The notes under the pieces are model-generated. The model was not told the DNA's origin. It saw nothing but the letters and a program-made list of their open reading frames with translations, and made no database searches. A DNA stretch of 64,000 nucleotides from UBA10133 sp964348455. GTDB taxonomy: Bacteria > Patescibacteriota > Microgenomatia > UBA1400 > MFAQ01. Where the stretch lies: contig CAYGCQ010000001.1 of NCBI GenBank assembly GCA_964348455.1, positions 69,459 through 133,458 of the forward strand, given 5' to 3'. The translations under genes and the position numbers were made by a program. Shown here one piece after another: positions 16,136-25,721 of the stretch (its first letter is position 1; every line of letters begins with the position of its first letter).

Positions 16136-17869
16136 ATGAGTTTTTTTAAAAAAAACTTTTGGATCATTATTCTATCTACACTGTTAATAGCCACATCAGC
16201 TATTAAAGTTGCCGAGGTCTACAACGGCAACTTCCCATTTACCACAGACCAAGGGAGAGACATGGTGGATATACGGCACATGGTCGTTACACACACTCCT
16301 AGACTTGTGGGTCCGACAACCAGTATCAACGGAGTCCTCTTGGGTCCATTCTGGTACTACTTCAATCTAATCCCCTTTATAGCCGGCGGCGGAGATCCTT
16401 CATACATCGTTTACTGGCAGATTCTTTGGTACCAAATCTCAGTCATTACTCTTTGGTTAGTTCTGAAAAGAAAGAATGCAAACTTAGCCGGCATAATTTC
16501 CCTCATCTTACTGCTTATGCCCACAGGTTTTAACGCGGCACGGTATTTCTGGAACGCAAACTCCATGCCCATTTTTACTGCCTTATATTTTGCAGCTCTC
16601 ATCTGGGCTCTATCCCCCGATGTCATTCCTGCGAAGGCAGGAATCCACAAACACCAAGCCGCATCACGTGTCATTCCGGGTTTGACCCGGAATCTATACA
16701 AATCGCTCAACTTTAAATTATTTACCCTAGGCCTTATCTCTGGTCTTGCCATGCAAGTCGAAGCCGCCTTTGGCATTCTTTTATTTCCTTTCGCCTTTAT
16801 ATATTTGCTATATTGTCATCCCCGATCCAGGAGTCGCCTGGGAGACCCTGATCGGGAATCTATGCAAATGAAACTCAAAAAAACAATCCCCCTTATCTTT
16901 GGTTTTGGCTTAACACTCCTCCCTCAAATCTTGTTTGAACTCAAGCACGGCTTCATTATGACAAAGATCTTGATTAATGAGATTATAGGAAGAGGGGGTA
17001 TGTTGGGCGAAAAAATTAATTTTTCAGAAAGATTAATTCAAAGAAAAGAGCATCTTCTAGATCTGATCCAGCACTCCAGCCACCTCCCTCCAAATACTAT
17101 TCTTGGCCTCTTTATCCTCGCCCTCATCGTCTATATCATTAGTCATTCAAGATCTAATCGGGCATCTAAAAAAAATAATACAAATTCAAATTATTTAGAT
17201 ATTTGGACCCTCTCTTTCTTCTTCATTCTCTTCTCAGCTATCTTCTACCTTCTTTTTCCACAGAAGCTAAAGATCTGGTACACCTTGGGTTTTTCGATTC
17301 CGCTAGCAATTTTTATCGGCAGTTTCTTTAATTACTTGTTTGAGCGTAAGCTTTTTATTTTCAAGCTTATGGCTATCGGACTGCTCATCATGACAGTTTT
17401 CTACTCCTTAAAATCTCAAGTTGACTACACCAGAGATGTAGCCTCTAAGGTCTCGGACGATAGAAGTAATATGAAGAATGAGTTGTCTGCCATTGATTGG
17501 GTTTATGAGAATGCAGCGGGTAGGGGATTTAATGTCTACAGCTATCTTCCTTCGGTCTACGACTTTCCCTACAATCATTTATTCTGGTGGTATGGAAGCT
17601 CTAAATATGGCTACGAACCAGCAGAAACAGCTTATTTGCCTGGCCAGCCGGAGTACATCAGGGATGTTGATAAGCTCTGGACCAAGAAAAAGCCGGTAGA
17701 CCTGGAATATCCAATCACCTTTCTTATCATCGAAGAAGACTTCGATATGCCGGAAAGAACCGAAGCTTGGCTGGGAAATTTTGCTCATCTATGCATAGTT
17801 AAGAAAGAAGTGTTTCCGTGGCATGCTCAGGTAAGGATGCTAACGTCAAATTGTCTTCCAGATAATTAA
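16136..17869 (+). CDS. Polytopic ArnT/PMT-like GT-C glycosyltransferase with four in-frame repeats
   Basis: A 577-residue membrane protein related to those at 821 and 25722. The first outer loop has TDQGRDMVD, then GPFWYYFNLIP. Here Gln replaces the Glu of the more usual DEGRD, while the first Asp is kept. Four dispersed repeats are read in frame at residues about 163-188 (two), 227-243 and 336-345, each between predicted helices. Without these inserts its length would be close to that of the 498-residue relative. The soluble C-terminal tail is probably outside the membrane. Confidence 0.78.
   Translation: MSFFKKNFWIIILSTLLIATSAIKVAEVYNGNFPFTTDQGRDMVDIRHMVVTHTPRLVGPTTSINGVLLGPFWYYFNLIPFIAGGGDPSYIVYWQILWYQISVITLWLVLKRKNANLAGIISLILLLMPTGFNAARYFWNANSMPIFTALYFAALIWALSPDVIPAKAGIHKHQAASRVIPGLTRNLYKSLNFKLFTLGLISGLAMQVEAAFGILLFPFAFIYLLYCHPRSRSRLGDPDRESMQMKLKKTIPLIFGFGLTLLPQILFELKHGFIMTKILINEIIGRGGMLGEKINFSERLIQRKEHLLDLIQHSSHLPPNTILGLFILALIVYIISHSRSNRASKKNNTNSNYLDIWTLSFFFILFSAIFYLLFPQKLKIWYTLGFSIPLAIFIGSFFNYLFERKLFIFKLMAIGLLIMTVFYSLKSQVDYTRDVASKVSDDRSNMKNELSAIDWVYENAAGRGFNVYSYLPSVYDFPYNHLFWWYGSSKYGYEPAETAYLPGQPEYIRDVDKLWTKKKPVDLEYPITFLIIEEDFDMPERTEAWLGNFAHLCIVKKEVFPWHAQVRMLTSNCLPDN
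16622..16698 (+). repeat. Two in-frame repeats in gene 16136-17869
   Basis: Copy 16622-16650 has a TGCGAAGGCA core (read VIPAKAGIHK). Copy 16670-16698 has a CCGGGTTTGACCCGG core (read VIPGLTRNLYK). Twenty bases separate them. Confidence 0.9.
16815..16863 (+). repeat. In-frame long-form repeat in gene 16136-17869
   Basis: Outer arms CCCGATC/GATCGGG enclose an inner hairpin CAGG-AGTCG-CCTG followed by GGAGACC. It is read as CHPRSRSRLGDPDRESM. Confidence 0.9.
17142..17168 (+). repeat. Degenerate in-frame repeat in gene 16136-17869
   Basis: A decayed short-form copy (GTCATTCAAGATCTAATCGG start) whose left arm no longer pairs well with the right. The frame is kept and it is read SHSRSNRAS. Confidence 0.65.
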
Positions 17870-17880
17870 TTACTCCATAC

Positions 17881-17906
17881 CATCCGCCTAGGCGGATCTA
17901 TATATT
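17881..17906 (+). promoter_or_regulatory. Hairpin plus -10 box before gene 17914
   Basis: A perfect ATCCGCC-TA-GGCGGAT palindrome (17882-17897) is followed at once by TATATT (17901-17906), 7 nt before the ATG. The hairpin resembles the core of a dispersed repeat without its left end. The TATATT could be a -10 box for leaderless transcription. Confidence 0.5.
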
Positions 17907-17913
17907 AAACAAA

Positions 17914-19371
17914 ATGAACCTTAAAAGAATTATTGCACTCATAGTAATTTTGATTTCTTCGCTTTTAATTTATAATCACAAACTTTTGGAAGTACCAACC
18001 AGTCTTACGGTTGATGAGGCGGCTTTTGGTTACAACGCAGCTCTTCTGGCTAAAACAGGTAGGGATGAAAGAGGTCTTCGTATGCCCATGTTTGTCCTTT
18101 CGATAAACGGTAAGGACTGGCGCCAGCCGGTAACACAGTACTATTTGGCAGGTCTCTTCAAAGTATTTGGATCCTCGTTATACTTATTAAGATTTTCCAG
18201 TGTCATTATTGTTCTGGCTTCTGTCTGGGCCATATATATTTTGACTGCAGATTTGATGGGTGGAAATTGGGGGCTAGTCGCTGCTATATCACTTGCAACC
18301 ATGCCAATCATGCTCATACAAGGACACTTGGGGCTAGACAATATCATGCCTGTTCCTTTTACAATCCTTTGGCTATGGTCATTATTTTCATACAGACACA
18401 AGCGTGATTGGCGATGGCTTGCCCTTTCGGCTTTTGCCTTAGGTATCAGTTTCTACTCATATAAGGGGATGAGGGCTATTGTTCCCATGTGGTTAATTAC
18501 TTCTGTTATCTATTTATTAGCTATCAGGAAAAACTGGAAAGAATGGTTCAAATCATCTTTTGTGCTGGGACTTAGCTTTCTTCCTTTTTTGGCGATAATT
18601 CCATATATTGAAAAAAACTTTAGTGGAGCCATACTAGGAGGAGCCAATCCTACCTGGAACAATTTTTACGAATTAGCTATTCCTTATTTATCTTCCTTTG
18701 ACTTATCCTACTTATTTGTAAGGGGTGACGCTTTGCTTTTTCACTCTACTGGTAGGCATGGCATGATGTTGCTGGCAACCTTACCATGGATTCTTCTTGG
18801 TATTTATAGAATGTTGCTTGGAAAAAATGCAGAATTTAAAACGATGCTACTGGCTCTAGTTGCAGGCCCTTTGCTATACAGTGTGGTCGGCTCAGAGCAT
18901 CGCTACAGTCGACTTCTCTGCATGTTGCCATTGTATGCATTAACCATCACCGTGGGTGTCAAGCATTTATGGGAAAACAGAAAAACTAAATGGAGTATTT
19001 TGGGGGCTGTCGCGCTTCTAATGGTCTTTGTTAACTTTGGGGATTTTGTAAGATACTATTGGAAAACTTATCCTGGTGTTACTCTCACTCTTCTGGGGAA
19101 GATGGATTATTATCGAGACTTCGAAACACTGGCAACAGAGTCAAGGAAGCTAAACCTCGAACCAGTACTAAGTGGAATGGTAGCGAACACTACAGGAGAG
19201 ATCGGAAAATTCTTTCAAGTCGTGTATTTTGGTCGACTCCTAGAAACCGTCTCTGATGATAGAGGTGCACAAGAAGGGCAGGCTATGCTTACACAAAGAA
19301 AAGAAATAGATGGAAATACATTGATGGGTACCAATCAGGCCCTATACTTTGTTCAGGTTCCAGAGCAATAG
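17914..19371 (+). CDS. Polytopic PMT_2-like GT-C glycosyltransferase
   Basis: A 485-residue membrane protein. The first outer loop reads LTVDEAAFGYNAALLAKTG, with the catalytic-type Asp34 and Glu35, then GRDERG. This matches the six tandem paralogs at 29-41 kb, of which it is an outlying member. About 11 helices and a short outer C-terminal tail are predicted. It has no repeat insert. It converges with the minus-strand YfhO gene with only 6 bp between stops, so no intrinsic terminator fits in the gap. Confidence 0.83.
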   Translation: MNLKRIIALIVILISSLLIYNHKLLEVPTSLTVDEAAFGYNAALLAKTGRDERGLRMPMFVLSINGKDWRQPVTQYYLAGLFKVFGSSLYLLRFSSVIIVLASVWAIYILTADLMGGNWGLVAAISLATMPIMLIQGHLGLDNIMPVPFTILWLWSLFSYRHKRDWRWLALSAFALGISFYSYKGMRAIVPMWLITSVIYLLAIRKNWKEWFKSSFVLGLSFLPFLAIIPYIEKNFSGAILGGANPTWNNFYELAIPYLSSFDLSYLFVRGDALLFHSTGRHGMMLLATLPWILLGIYRMLLGKNAEFKTMLLALVAGPLLYSVVGSEHRYSRLLCMLPLYALTITVGVKHLWENRKTKWSILGAVALLMVFVNFGDFVRYYWKTYPGVTLTLLGKMDYYRDFETLATESRKLNLEPVLSGMVANTTGEIGKFFQVVYFGRLLETVSDDRGAQEGQAMLTQRKEIDGNTLMGTNQALYFVQVPEQ

Positions 19372-19377
19372 ATAGGC

Positions 19378-21630
19378 TTACTTGCGTCTTTTGTAGAAGT
19401 AGGTCAGACTCCCAAGCGTCAGCAGAAGACTAATACCACTAATCTTCATTCCAAGCCAAAAGCTTGCAGGCTGATAATCAAACACGACTTCTCCAGTGTC
19501 ATCATTTAGCTTGATGCATCTAAAGATTCCGTCGCATTTTTCTATATCGGTTTCTTTGTCATTCACAAAAGCCTTCCATCCCGGATACCATGTATCGGCC
19601 AGTAACAGTGTTTTTCCTTTACCACCATCATAAGAAATTTTTACGATATTTGGGGTATAAGAAGTGATTTTTACGTCACCACCATTATCACCTACGAGTC
19701 TTGCTCTGGCCTTGTAGTTAGTATTCTCTAGCACAGCTGTTTCGTTGGTTTCAAATACTTTTTTCCATTCTTTTTGATCAATCGTGTAGTTTATATCATC
19801 TCCGCCCAGCTTTCCCAACTTTCCACGTTTTACTACAAGAAGATACTTGACATTAAACTCTCCAAGAGCTTTTGAGTCATATCTCTCTAATTGCGAATAT
19901 CTAGATATATTCCCACTAAAATCAGCATTTATTATTTCCAAATAAGCCTCCGTATATTCCTTTACTGCCATTGGATCATATCCAGAGGGACTCATCAGGC
20001 GATACTGCATCCACGTGGCCGGAGGCAAGACTTCAGCCCTTTCCCTGTCGATTCTAATCACCTCATTTTTAGATTTTTCCTTAAGATAGCTAATAGAAGG
20101 TGTCTCGGGATAAACAATTCTTGCAGGCACAAATGGTAAATATTTCCAGCCAAATCTAAACATTTCCAGACAAGTTGTGATAAGTAAAAGAGCGGTGAAT
20201 ATTTTCCATTTTTTAGACAATAGAAAAGTAACAGAATATACTCCGATTAATGCTCCTGGCAACAGAAGATTTCTAAGGGTAACAAGTCTTTTCTCATCTA
20301 AATTTAAAAAAGGGTTAGTGTTTGATGCAAGTATTGCATCATTTGTTTTGGCTAGGTAATATAAAACACTATAAGCAAGACAAACAATACCTATTGTGGC
20401 CAATATTTTTTTATAGTTAATTTTCTCCAGATTTGAAATTACGATACCGGAAAGCACAGCCAGACTCATCGAGAAGATTACAGCCACTCTCCCGGCTGCA
20501 CTAGTAGAGATGCCCGGAACTTTATATTCATAAACAGACCGTCCCAAGGAAGTATCAAATCCGAATAAAAATGAAAGTATAGCTAGTGCAACAAAAAATC
20601 TAACGTATTTGTTTTCTTTAAAGAGGAAAAGAGATAATATGAAGCCAAATACCGCCAAAACTCCGGTATAAAAAATTGCCTCATGGTAATTAAAAACTCC
20701 GAAGAAGTTCCCTGTGGCGGGGTTCCCAAAATAATCAGGGGCGATTAAAGTTGCAAGATATTTTAAGGGTAGTAAGCCATTGTTATATCCCGAAATATAC
20801 TTATCCACGGTTCTCATTCCATATTTTGTTAATTCTATGGTTGGTAGTAGTTGGAGAGCAGAGAGTCCTACAGATAAAACACCGGGAATAAGCATAGCTC
20901 CAATGTCTCTAAAGTCTTTTTTCTCCACCCATTTCCACAAAAAATAAACGACGGTTAATATTGAGATATAAACCATTATTTGAAAGTGCCCCGATGTAAT
21001 TAGAAGAAAGAATATAAAAGGTAACCAGTAAAGATGGTAGATTTTTTTAGAGCTAAAATAATTTTCAAGAACTATGAAAATGATAGGCATCCAAATCATC
21101 GCGTGAGCCGCAGTCACAAATTGAGCCCAGCTAATAGCAAAACCGGAAAAAGCATAAATAATTGCGCCAGTCGTGGCACCAATATCATTCAATTTAATAC
21201 GCTTGAGATATAAGTACATGGTTACAGCGCTTGCGAAAGACGGGAAAATCACCAGGAAATCCCAACCGGCTATATCACCGAATAGCACCGACACAATATT
21301 GAATGGGTAAAATACTCCGGAGTGAAAGTTGGCAAGTAGGGGGTATCCGGAGTAAGAGTAGGGATTCCACAAGGGGATTTGGAGATGCCTCCAACTTTCT
21401 GCTATTAGACTCTTCCACATATAGAACTGAGAAAAAATATCGGAAATTAAAGGATTTTTAATGGGAACACCTGCGACATATCCCCATTTACTCTCGAGCC
21501 AAGGCTCGTAAGCCCCCACCATTAGGTCCCCGGGGAATGGCACATACCCTTTGAGAAATACTTTCCAAAAATAACCAATGGTCGCCAGTAAGAAAACTAA
21601 AATTGGCCAATATTGAAGAATTTTTTTCAT
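19378..21630 (-). CDS. YfhO-family polytopic membrane protein (paralog 1)
   Basis: A 750-residue protein from ATG at 21630 (MKKILQYWP). An upstream in-frame start at 21684 lies within the divergent gene and is rejected. YfhO (PF09586) proteins are large GT-C-like membrane proteins linked to glycosylation of teichoic acids and other surface polymers. Family features seen are PFPGDLMVGAYEPW, LWNPYSYSGYPLLANFHSG and VFYPFN, about 12 helices, and a C-terminal outer domain ending in a last helix. It is paralogous to the divergent 21668 gene: both have NxLISDxxSQF, STSxAGR and SGYDP. A TATAAT on the minus strand (21640-21645) lies 9 nt before the ATG. Confidence 0.86.
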   Translation of the reverse strand: MKKILQYWPILVFLLATIGYFWKVFLKGYVPFPGDLMVGAYEPWLESKWGYVAGVPIKNPLISDIFSQFYMWKSLIAESWRHLQIPLWNPYSYSGYPLLANFHSGVFYPFNIVSVLFGDIAGWDFLVIFPSFASAVTMYLYLKRIKLNDIGATTGAIIYAFSGFAISWAQFVTAAHAMIWMPIIFIVLENYFSSKKIYHLYWLPFIFFLLITSGHFQIMVYISILTVVYFLWKWVEKKDFRDIGAMLIPGVLSVGLSALQLLPTIELTKYGMRTVDKYISGYNNGLLPLKYLATLIAPDYFGNPATGNFFGVFNYHEAIFYTGVLAVFGFILSLFLFKENKYVRFFVALAILSFLFGFDTSLGRSVYEYKVPGISTSAAGRVAVIFSMSLAVLSGIVISNLEKINYKKILATIGIVCLAYSVLYYLAKTNDAILASNTNPFLNLDEKRLVTLRNLLLPGALIGVYSVTFLLSKKWKIFTALLLITTCLEMFRFGWKYLPFVPARIVYPETPSISYLKEKSKNEVIRIDRERAEVLPPATWMQYRLMSPSGYDPMAVKEYTEAYLEIINADFSGNISRYSQLERYDSKALGEFNVKYLLVVKRGKLGKLGGDDINYTIDQKEWKKVFETNETAVLENTNYKARARLVGDNGGDVKITSYTPNIVKISYDGGKGKTLLLADTWYPGWKAFVNDKETDIEKCDGIFRCIKLNDDTGEVVFDYQPASFWLGMKISGISLLLTLGSLTYFYKRRK

Positions 21631-21639
21631 TGTATTCTT

Positions 21640-21660
21640 ATTATAGCTAGCGAGTATAAT
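21640..21660. promoter_or_regulatory. Back-to-back -10 boxes for divergent YfhO genes
   Basis: Within the 37-bp gap between divergent starts there is a minus-strand TATAAT (21640-21645, 9 nt before ATG 21630) and a plus-strand TATAAT (21655-21660, 7 nt before ATG 21668). Their -35 regions must lie inside each other's gene, so the two promoters overlap and should compete for RNA polymerase. Confidence 0.65.
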
Positions 21661-21667
21661 TTTCGAT

Positions 21668-23998
21668 ATGGTGCAATCTATCAAGTCTAATTTGTTTAGG
21701 ATTAAGCTTGTTTCGGGGTTTTTGGTGCCTGTCTTAACAATGCTGTTTGTTGTTGGGTTGCTATTTTATCCGTATTTCAAAGACAATCGTGCCCCGATTG
21801 CTTTGGATATTCCAGTTGGAATGTATTATCCCTGGTATAACGACACGTTTGGATATGCTGTCCGGCCACCAGTTAAGAATTCTCTAATTTCAGATACTGT
21901 AAGTCAATTTTGGATCTGGAGAAATAGAGCTGTACCGCAATTAGGATTGGGAAAGGTTGATATTTGGAATCCTTACTCATTTTCTGGATATGAGATGTCT
22001 CCTTGGTTCCATACTATATTATTTTCTCCTCTTAACATATTCTATTTTGTTCTTCCGGTTGTGGATGCAATGTCATTCATTGTTATATCTCAAGTAATTG
22101 TGTCATTGGTGGGTGGATTCTTGCTTGGTAAGTCTCTCTATTCCAGCTCTCTAGTTGGAGGATTCTTGGCTATTGGTTGGACAATGTCTAGTTATTTTGT
22201 GGGATGGCTCACCTGGGGGACTATTTCGTTCGCTTTGGCAATGATTCCATGGTCTTTGTATTTTATTGAAAAGTATTTAAAAAGTAAAAATCAAAAAATT
22301 TTCTTATTTCTTACTGTATTATCTATTGCCGCGTTAATACTGTCTGGACATCCTCAGACTATTGGCTATGGGATGATAATCTTTTTTATATGGAGTTCTA
22401 CAAGAAGTCTTACTGCAGGAAAAAGATTGTTACCTTCATTGCTTATGTCTACATCTGTCATTATAGTTGGGCTTTTGCTCTGTTCTCCGGCCATCTTTCC
22501 AAGCATAGAGATAGTCAAGAACTCGATCCGTTCGCATGAGTCGCTAGCAAATGTAAATTATGGCTTTATACCATGGAGTAAAATTCTTGTCGGCTTGTTC
22601 TCTGTAAATTTCTTTGGTAATCCATCTTCAGGAAACTACTTCGGTGGAGATTACAATTTTCAGGAGAAGTTTGTGAACTTTGGAACCATACCTCTCTTCT
22701 TTGCCATATATCAAACTATTAAGCTTGTTCGAACTCGGAAGTTTTCCTCATTGGATATACTGGGATTGAGCTTTTTTCTTATTGGTATTTTAATGGCCAC
22801 TTCAGCTCCCTTGGGGTATTTAATCTATCGGTTTAATATGCCTTTACTTTCTACTAGTCCGGCTGGTAGAGCCACTATAATCATGATTTTTGGTGGAATG
22901 ATCATGTCATGCTCAGGTTTAATAGATATTATTCAAAAGAAGCTTAACACCAGAGCTCTAGTTCACACAATAATATATTTTTTATCATTCCATTTAGCTG
23001 CCTACGGAATAGTGCTTGGATATTTGCGTCTAATTTCCACATTCCCTGTTGATGTAGCATTTTTCTACCAATCAATAAAATCAAATTTTACTACTGCGGC
23101 TCGAAATACGATTTATCCTATGGGTATATTCTTTATCCTATCTTCATTAATTCTGTTTATCAAAAAAACTGGAAAATTTACCCTACCAATTTCATTTTTT
23201 ATAGTCATTTTAATGTTTCTAGAAGGCTTTATATTCTTTAGAAAAATTACCCCATTTGTTCCCAAGAACTTATACTTTCCCAGCACTCCATCCTTGAACT
23301 ACATCCAAGAAAGATACAAATCTACTCAAGATTTCTTCAGAGTAGAGCGAGAGTCTGGAGAGCTGCTACCGCCAAATATGTGGGAGGTATTTGGATTCTA
23401 CTCAACTTCTGGATATGACCCCATCGCACCTCTTCCCTATGAAAAATATATGATTAAAAAAGAGGTAAAGGGTAACTACAGTCGCTACTTTGAAAATGGA
23501 GATGCTGTAGATAAGCTTGAAAATCTGGGAGTACGATATTTTTTGGTACTAAGACGCAATAAAGAAGCGATTCCTGTAAGTGGTAGTTCCCTCTCCTACA
23601 AGATAAATCAGAAGGTGTGGAAACCAGTTTTTTCAGAGGGACCAGTTGAGATATTAGAGAACTCAAATTACAAACCGCCTTACTTCTTAGATAAGCAGCA
23701 GAAGTCTGATTTTATTTCACTTGTAGGCAAAAAGTCTGACTACTGGGAATTCGAGATTCAGTCCAGTACAAGCCAAAATTTTGTCCTTATGGAAAACAAT
23801 TCCAAAAGCTGGTTGGCGTATGTTGACGGCAACAAAGTAGCTATAAGTTCATATGAGGGTACATTTAAACAGGTTGCCATTCCCAGTGGAAAGCATAAAC
23901 TTCAGTTTTCATACCAGAATAAAGATCTCAGAACTGGATTGATCATTTCAGTCGTTATTTGGGTTTCCTGTGTAGTTTATCTGCTTCTGTTCTCGTAA
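21668..23998 (+). CDS. YfhO-family polytopic membrane protein (paralog 2)
   Basis: A 776-residue protein, paralogous to its divergent neighbour. Shared landmarks are YYPWYNDTFGY, NSLISDTVSQFWIW, IWNPYSFSGYEM, STSPAGRAT and STSGYDP. YfhO proteins are thought to glycosylate surface polymers from a polyprenyl-phosphate sugar. About 12 helices precede an outer C-terminal domain and a final helix. Base composition and codon use look more AT-rich than in the upstream genes, and no dispersed repeat is present. Confidence 0.86.
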   Translation: MVQSIKSNLFRIKLVSGFLVPVLTMLFVVGLLFYPYFKDNRAPIALDIPVGMYYPWYNDTFGYAVRPPVKNSLISDTVSQFWIWRNRAVPQLGLGKVDIWNPYSFSGYEMSPWFHTILFSPLNIFYFVLPVVDAMSFIVISQVIVSLVGGFLLGKSLYSSSLVGGFLAIGWTMSSYFVGWLTWGTISFALAMIPWSLYFIEKYLKSKNQKIFLFLTVLSIAALILSGHPQTIGYGMIIFFIWSSTRSLTAGKRLLPSLLMSTSVIIVGLLLCSPAIFPSIEIVKNSIRSHESLANVNYGFIPWSKILVGLFSVNFFGNPSSGNYFGGDYNFQEKFVNFGTIPLFFAIYQTIKLVRTRKFSSLDILGLSFFLIGILMATSAPLGYLIYRFNMPLLSTSPAGRATIIMIFGGMIMSCSGLIDIIQKKLNTRALVHTIIYFLSFHLAAYGIVLGYLRLISTFPVDVAFFYQSIKSNFTTAARNTIYPMGIFFILSSLILFIKKTGKFTLPISFFIVILMFLEGFIFFRKITPFVPKNLYFPSTPSLNYIQERYKSTQDFFRVERESGELLPPNMWEVFGFYSTSGYDPIAPLPYEKYMIKKEVKGNYSRYFENGDAVDKLENLGVRYFLVLRRNKEAIPVSGSSLSYKINQKVWKPVFSEGPVEILENSNYKPPYFLDKQQKSDFISLVGKKSDYWEFEIQSSTSQNFVLMENNSKSWLAYVDGNKVAISSYEGTFKQVAIPSGKHKLQFSYQNKDLRTGLIISVVIWVSCVVYLLLFS

Positions 23999-24011
23999 TA
24001 TCAACTAAGAC

Positions 24012-24017
24012 TATAAT
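24012..24017 (+). promoter_or_regulatory. -10 box for leaderless transcription of gene 24024
   Basis: TATAAT ends 6 nt before the GTG start at 24024. No Shine-Dalgarno sequence is visible. Confidence 0.5.
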
Positions 24018-24023
24018 AAACCT

Positions 24024-24905
24024 GTGACCAGACAAGCAAGAATCGATATCATCATTCCCTCTTACAACGCTCGATATTTACTGGAGAAAAACCTCCCATC
24101 AATTATCAAGAATACTGAAAATATCGGGAAATTGATAATAATCGATAATGGCAGTGAAGATGACACTGTAGACTGGCTAAAGAAAAACTACCCCAAAACA
24201 GTTATCGTGAGAAACAATTCTAACCTTGGTTATACCAAACCAATAAATCAGGGAGTAACAAAGTCTGACTCAGAGCTATTTATTCTCATCAACAATGATG
24301 TTCTTCCTAAGAAGGGTTATGAAACCTCAGCTTTACCATATTTTACAGATCCTGAAGTTTTTGCCGTTACCTTCAATGAAGAAGGTGCCTCTTGGCCAGA
24401 CATGAATTGGTCCCAGGGAAAAATGCAGTTTTCTCATGGAAAGGACAAATCCAAACCTGTCCTGTCCGCCTGGGCGTCAGGCGGAAGTGCAATCTTTAGG
24501 AGGTCAATTTGGAATGAACTAGGTGGATTGGACGAAATCTATGCTCCATTTTACTGGGAAGATATTGACATTGGTTACCGAGCTTGGAAGTCGGGTTTTA
24601 AAATCATCTGGGAGCCTCGTGCTGCTGTTGTTCACGATCATGAATCCACTTCCAAAAAACTAAACCCAAAATACATTAGCACGATAAAACAAAGGAATGA
24701 ACTACTCTTTAACTGGCTAAACATTACAAATAAGAAATATATTCGCCAGCATTTATATTTTTTGTTATCACACACTTTCCGACATCCAGGATATCTAAGA
24801 ATAATTTTGATTGCCGGATGGAGATACCTAACGCATCCACACTTAAAAAGAAAATTTATTATTTCCGATGAGAATGTCCTCTCTCATATTTCAAAGGCTA
24901 TATGA
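24024..24905 (+). CDS. GT2 glycosyltransferase, rhamnosyltransferase-like
   Basis: A 293-residue GT-A enzyme starting at GTG. Motifs are IIPSYNA, DNGSEDDT, the metal-binding INNDV, AWASGGSAIFRRSIW, and GGLDEIYAPFYWEDIDIGYR with the catalytic ED pair. The GC-rich stretch encoding WASGG is conserved coding sequence, not a repeat. Its stop overlaps the next GT2 gene by 4 bp (ATGA), so the two are coupled and probably act in sequence on one glycan. Confidence 0.86.
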   Translation: MTRQARIDIIIPSYNARYLLEKNLPSIIKNTENIGKLIIIDNGSEDDTVDWLKKNYPKTVIVRNNSNLGYTKPINQGVTKSDSELFILINNDVLPKKGYETSALPYFTDPEVFAVTFNEEGASWPDMNWSQGKMQFSHGKDKSKPVLSAWASGGSAIFRRSIWNELGGLDEIYAPFYWEDIDIGYRAWKSGFKIIWEPRAAVVHDHESTSKKLNPKYISTIKQRNELLFNWLNITNKKYIRQHLYFLLSHTFRHPGYLRIILIAGWRYLTHPHLKRKFIISDENVLSHISKAI

Positions 24906-25717
24906 AACCTGAACTATCCATTATTACTGTTGGATTCAGGTCAGAAAAGACCATGGGTCCATTTCTGGACTCAATCCAGAAAAACCGTGACGGTATAAAA
25001 AAAGAAATTATAGTCGTGGATAACTATCCTGCAGATAAGGGAGCAACAGTCGCCGAAAAACACTCCACAAAACCAACCGTCATTCGAAACACAGAAAACG
25101 TCGGATTCTCTATTGCCATCAATCAGGGGATAAAGGTTTACAAGGGAAAATACATTTTGATTATCAATCCGGACACTAGAATCATTGGTTCTGCTTTGAA
25201 GAAGTTATTGGACTTTGCCAAGTCCACTTCCAAGCTCGGAGCTGTTGCTCCTAGACTCTTAAATTATAATGGCAAAATTCAGCCATCGTGCTTCAAGTTC
25301 CCCACCATATGGAACGCTATAAAGTACAATTTTTTTGGCTGCAAGACGTGTTTCAAGAAGTACAATCCTGGGGACAAGATTACTACTGTAGATGTAGCTG
25401 TCATGGCGGCATTCTTGGTCCCTAAAGCTACTTTAGACTACGTTGGCGGACTTGATGAGAGATATTTCCTCTACTATGAAGACGTTGAGTTTTGTAGAAG
25501 GCTTCACAAGTTTGGCCTACCTGTTTACTATCTTCCCGAGGCCAAGGTTAAGCATGCCCATGGTGTCAGTGGTAACTTCACTATGCATCTAAAAAGCCCC
25601 TTGTTAGCCTCTGCCAAGCTTTACTATGGTCCAGTGTATTTTGCCATATTAAATGCAGTTCTCTGGATTGGGCACAAGTGGCAAGTAATCTTAAGAGGAA
25701 AGCGTTTCCGAGATTAA
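24902..25717 (+). CDS. GT2 glycosyltransferase, rhamnosyltransferase-like
   Basis: A 271-residue GT-A enzyme. It shows VDNYPAD, NVGFSIAINQG, the metal-binding INPDT and GGLDERYFLYYEDVEFCRR with the catalytic ED pair, as in WbbL/RfbF-like rhamnosyl and related transferases. It is coupled to the upstream GT2 by an ATGA overlap. It converges with the frameshifted minus-strand gene, with 4 bp between stops. Confidence 0.86.
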   Translation: MKPELSIITVGFRSEKTMGPFLDSIQKNRDGIKKEIIVVDNYPADKGATVAEKHSTKPTVIRNTENVGFSIAINQGIKVYKGKYILIINPDTRIIGSALKKLLDFAKSTSKLGAVAPRLLNYNGKIQPSCFKFPTIWNAIKYNFFGCKTCFKKYNPGDKITTVDVAVMAAFLVPKATLDYVGGLDERYFLYYEDVEFCRRLHKFGLPVYYLPEAKVKHAHGVSGNFTMHLKSPLLASAKLYYGPVYFAILNAVLWIGHKWQVILRGKRFRD

Positions 25718-25721
25718 GTTC

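Noticed and set aside
24466..24486. GC-rich CCGCC...GGCGG stretch as a repeat copy
   Set aside because: It encodes the conserved WASGGS segment of a GT2 enzyme and lacks the GTCATYC and GRATCYAT ends.
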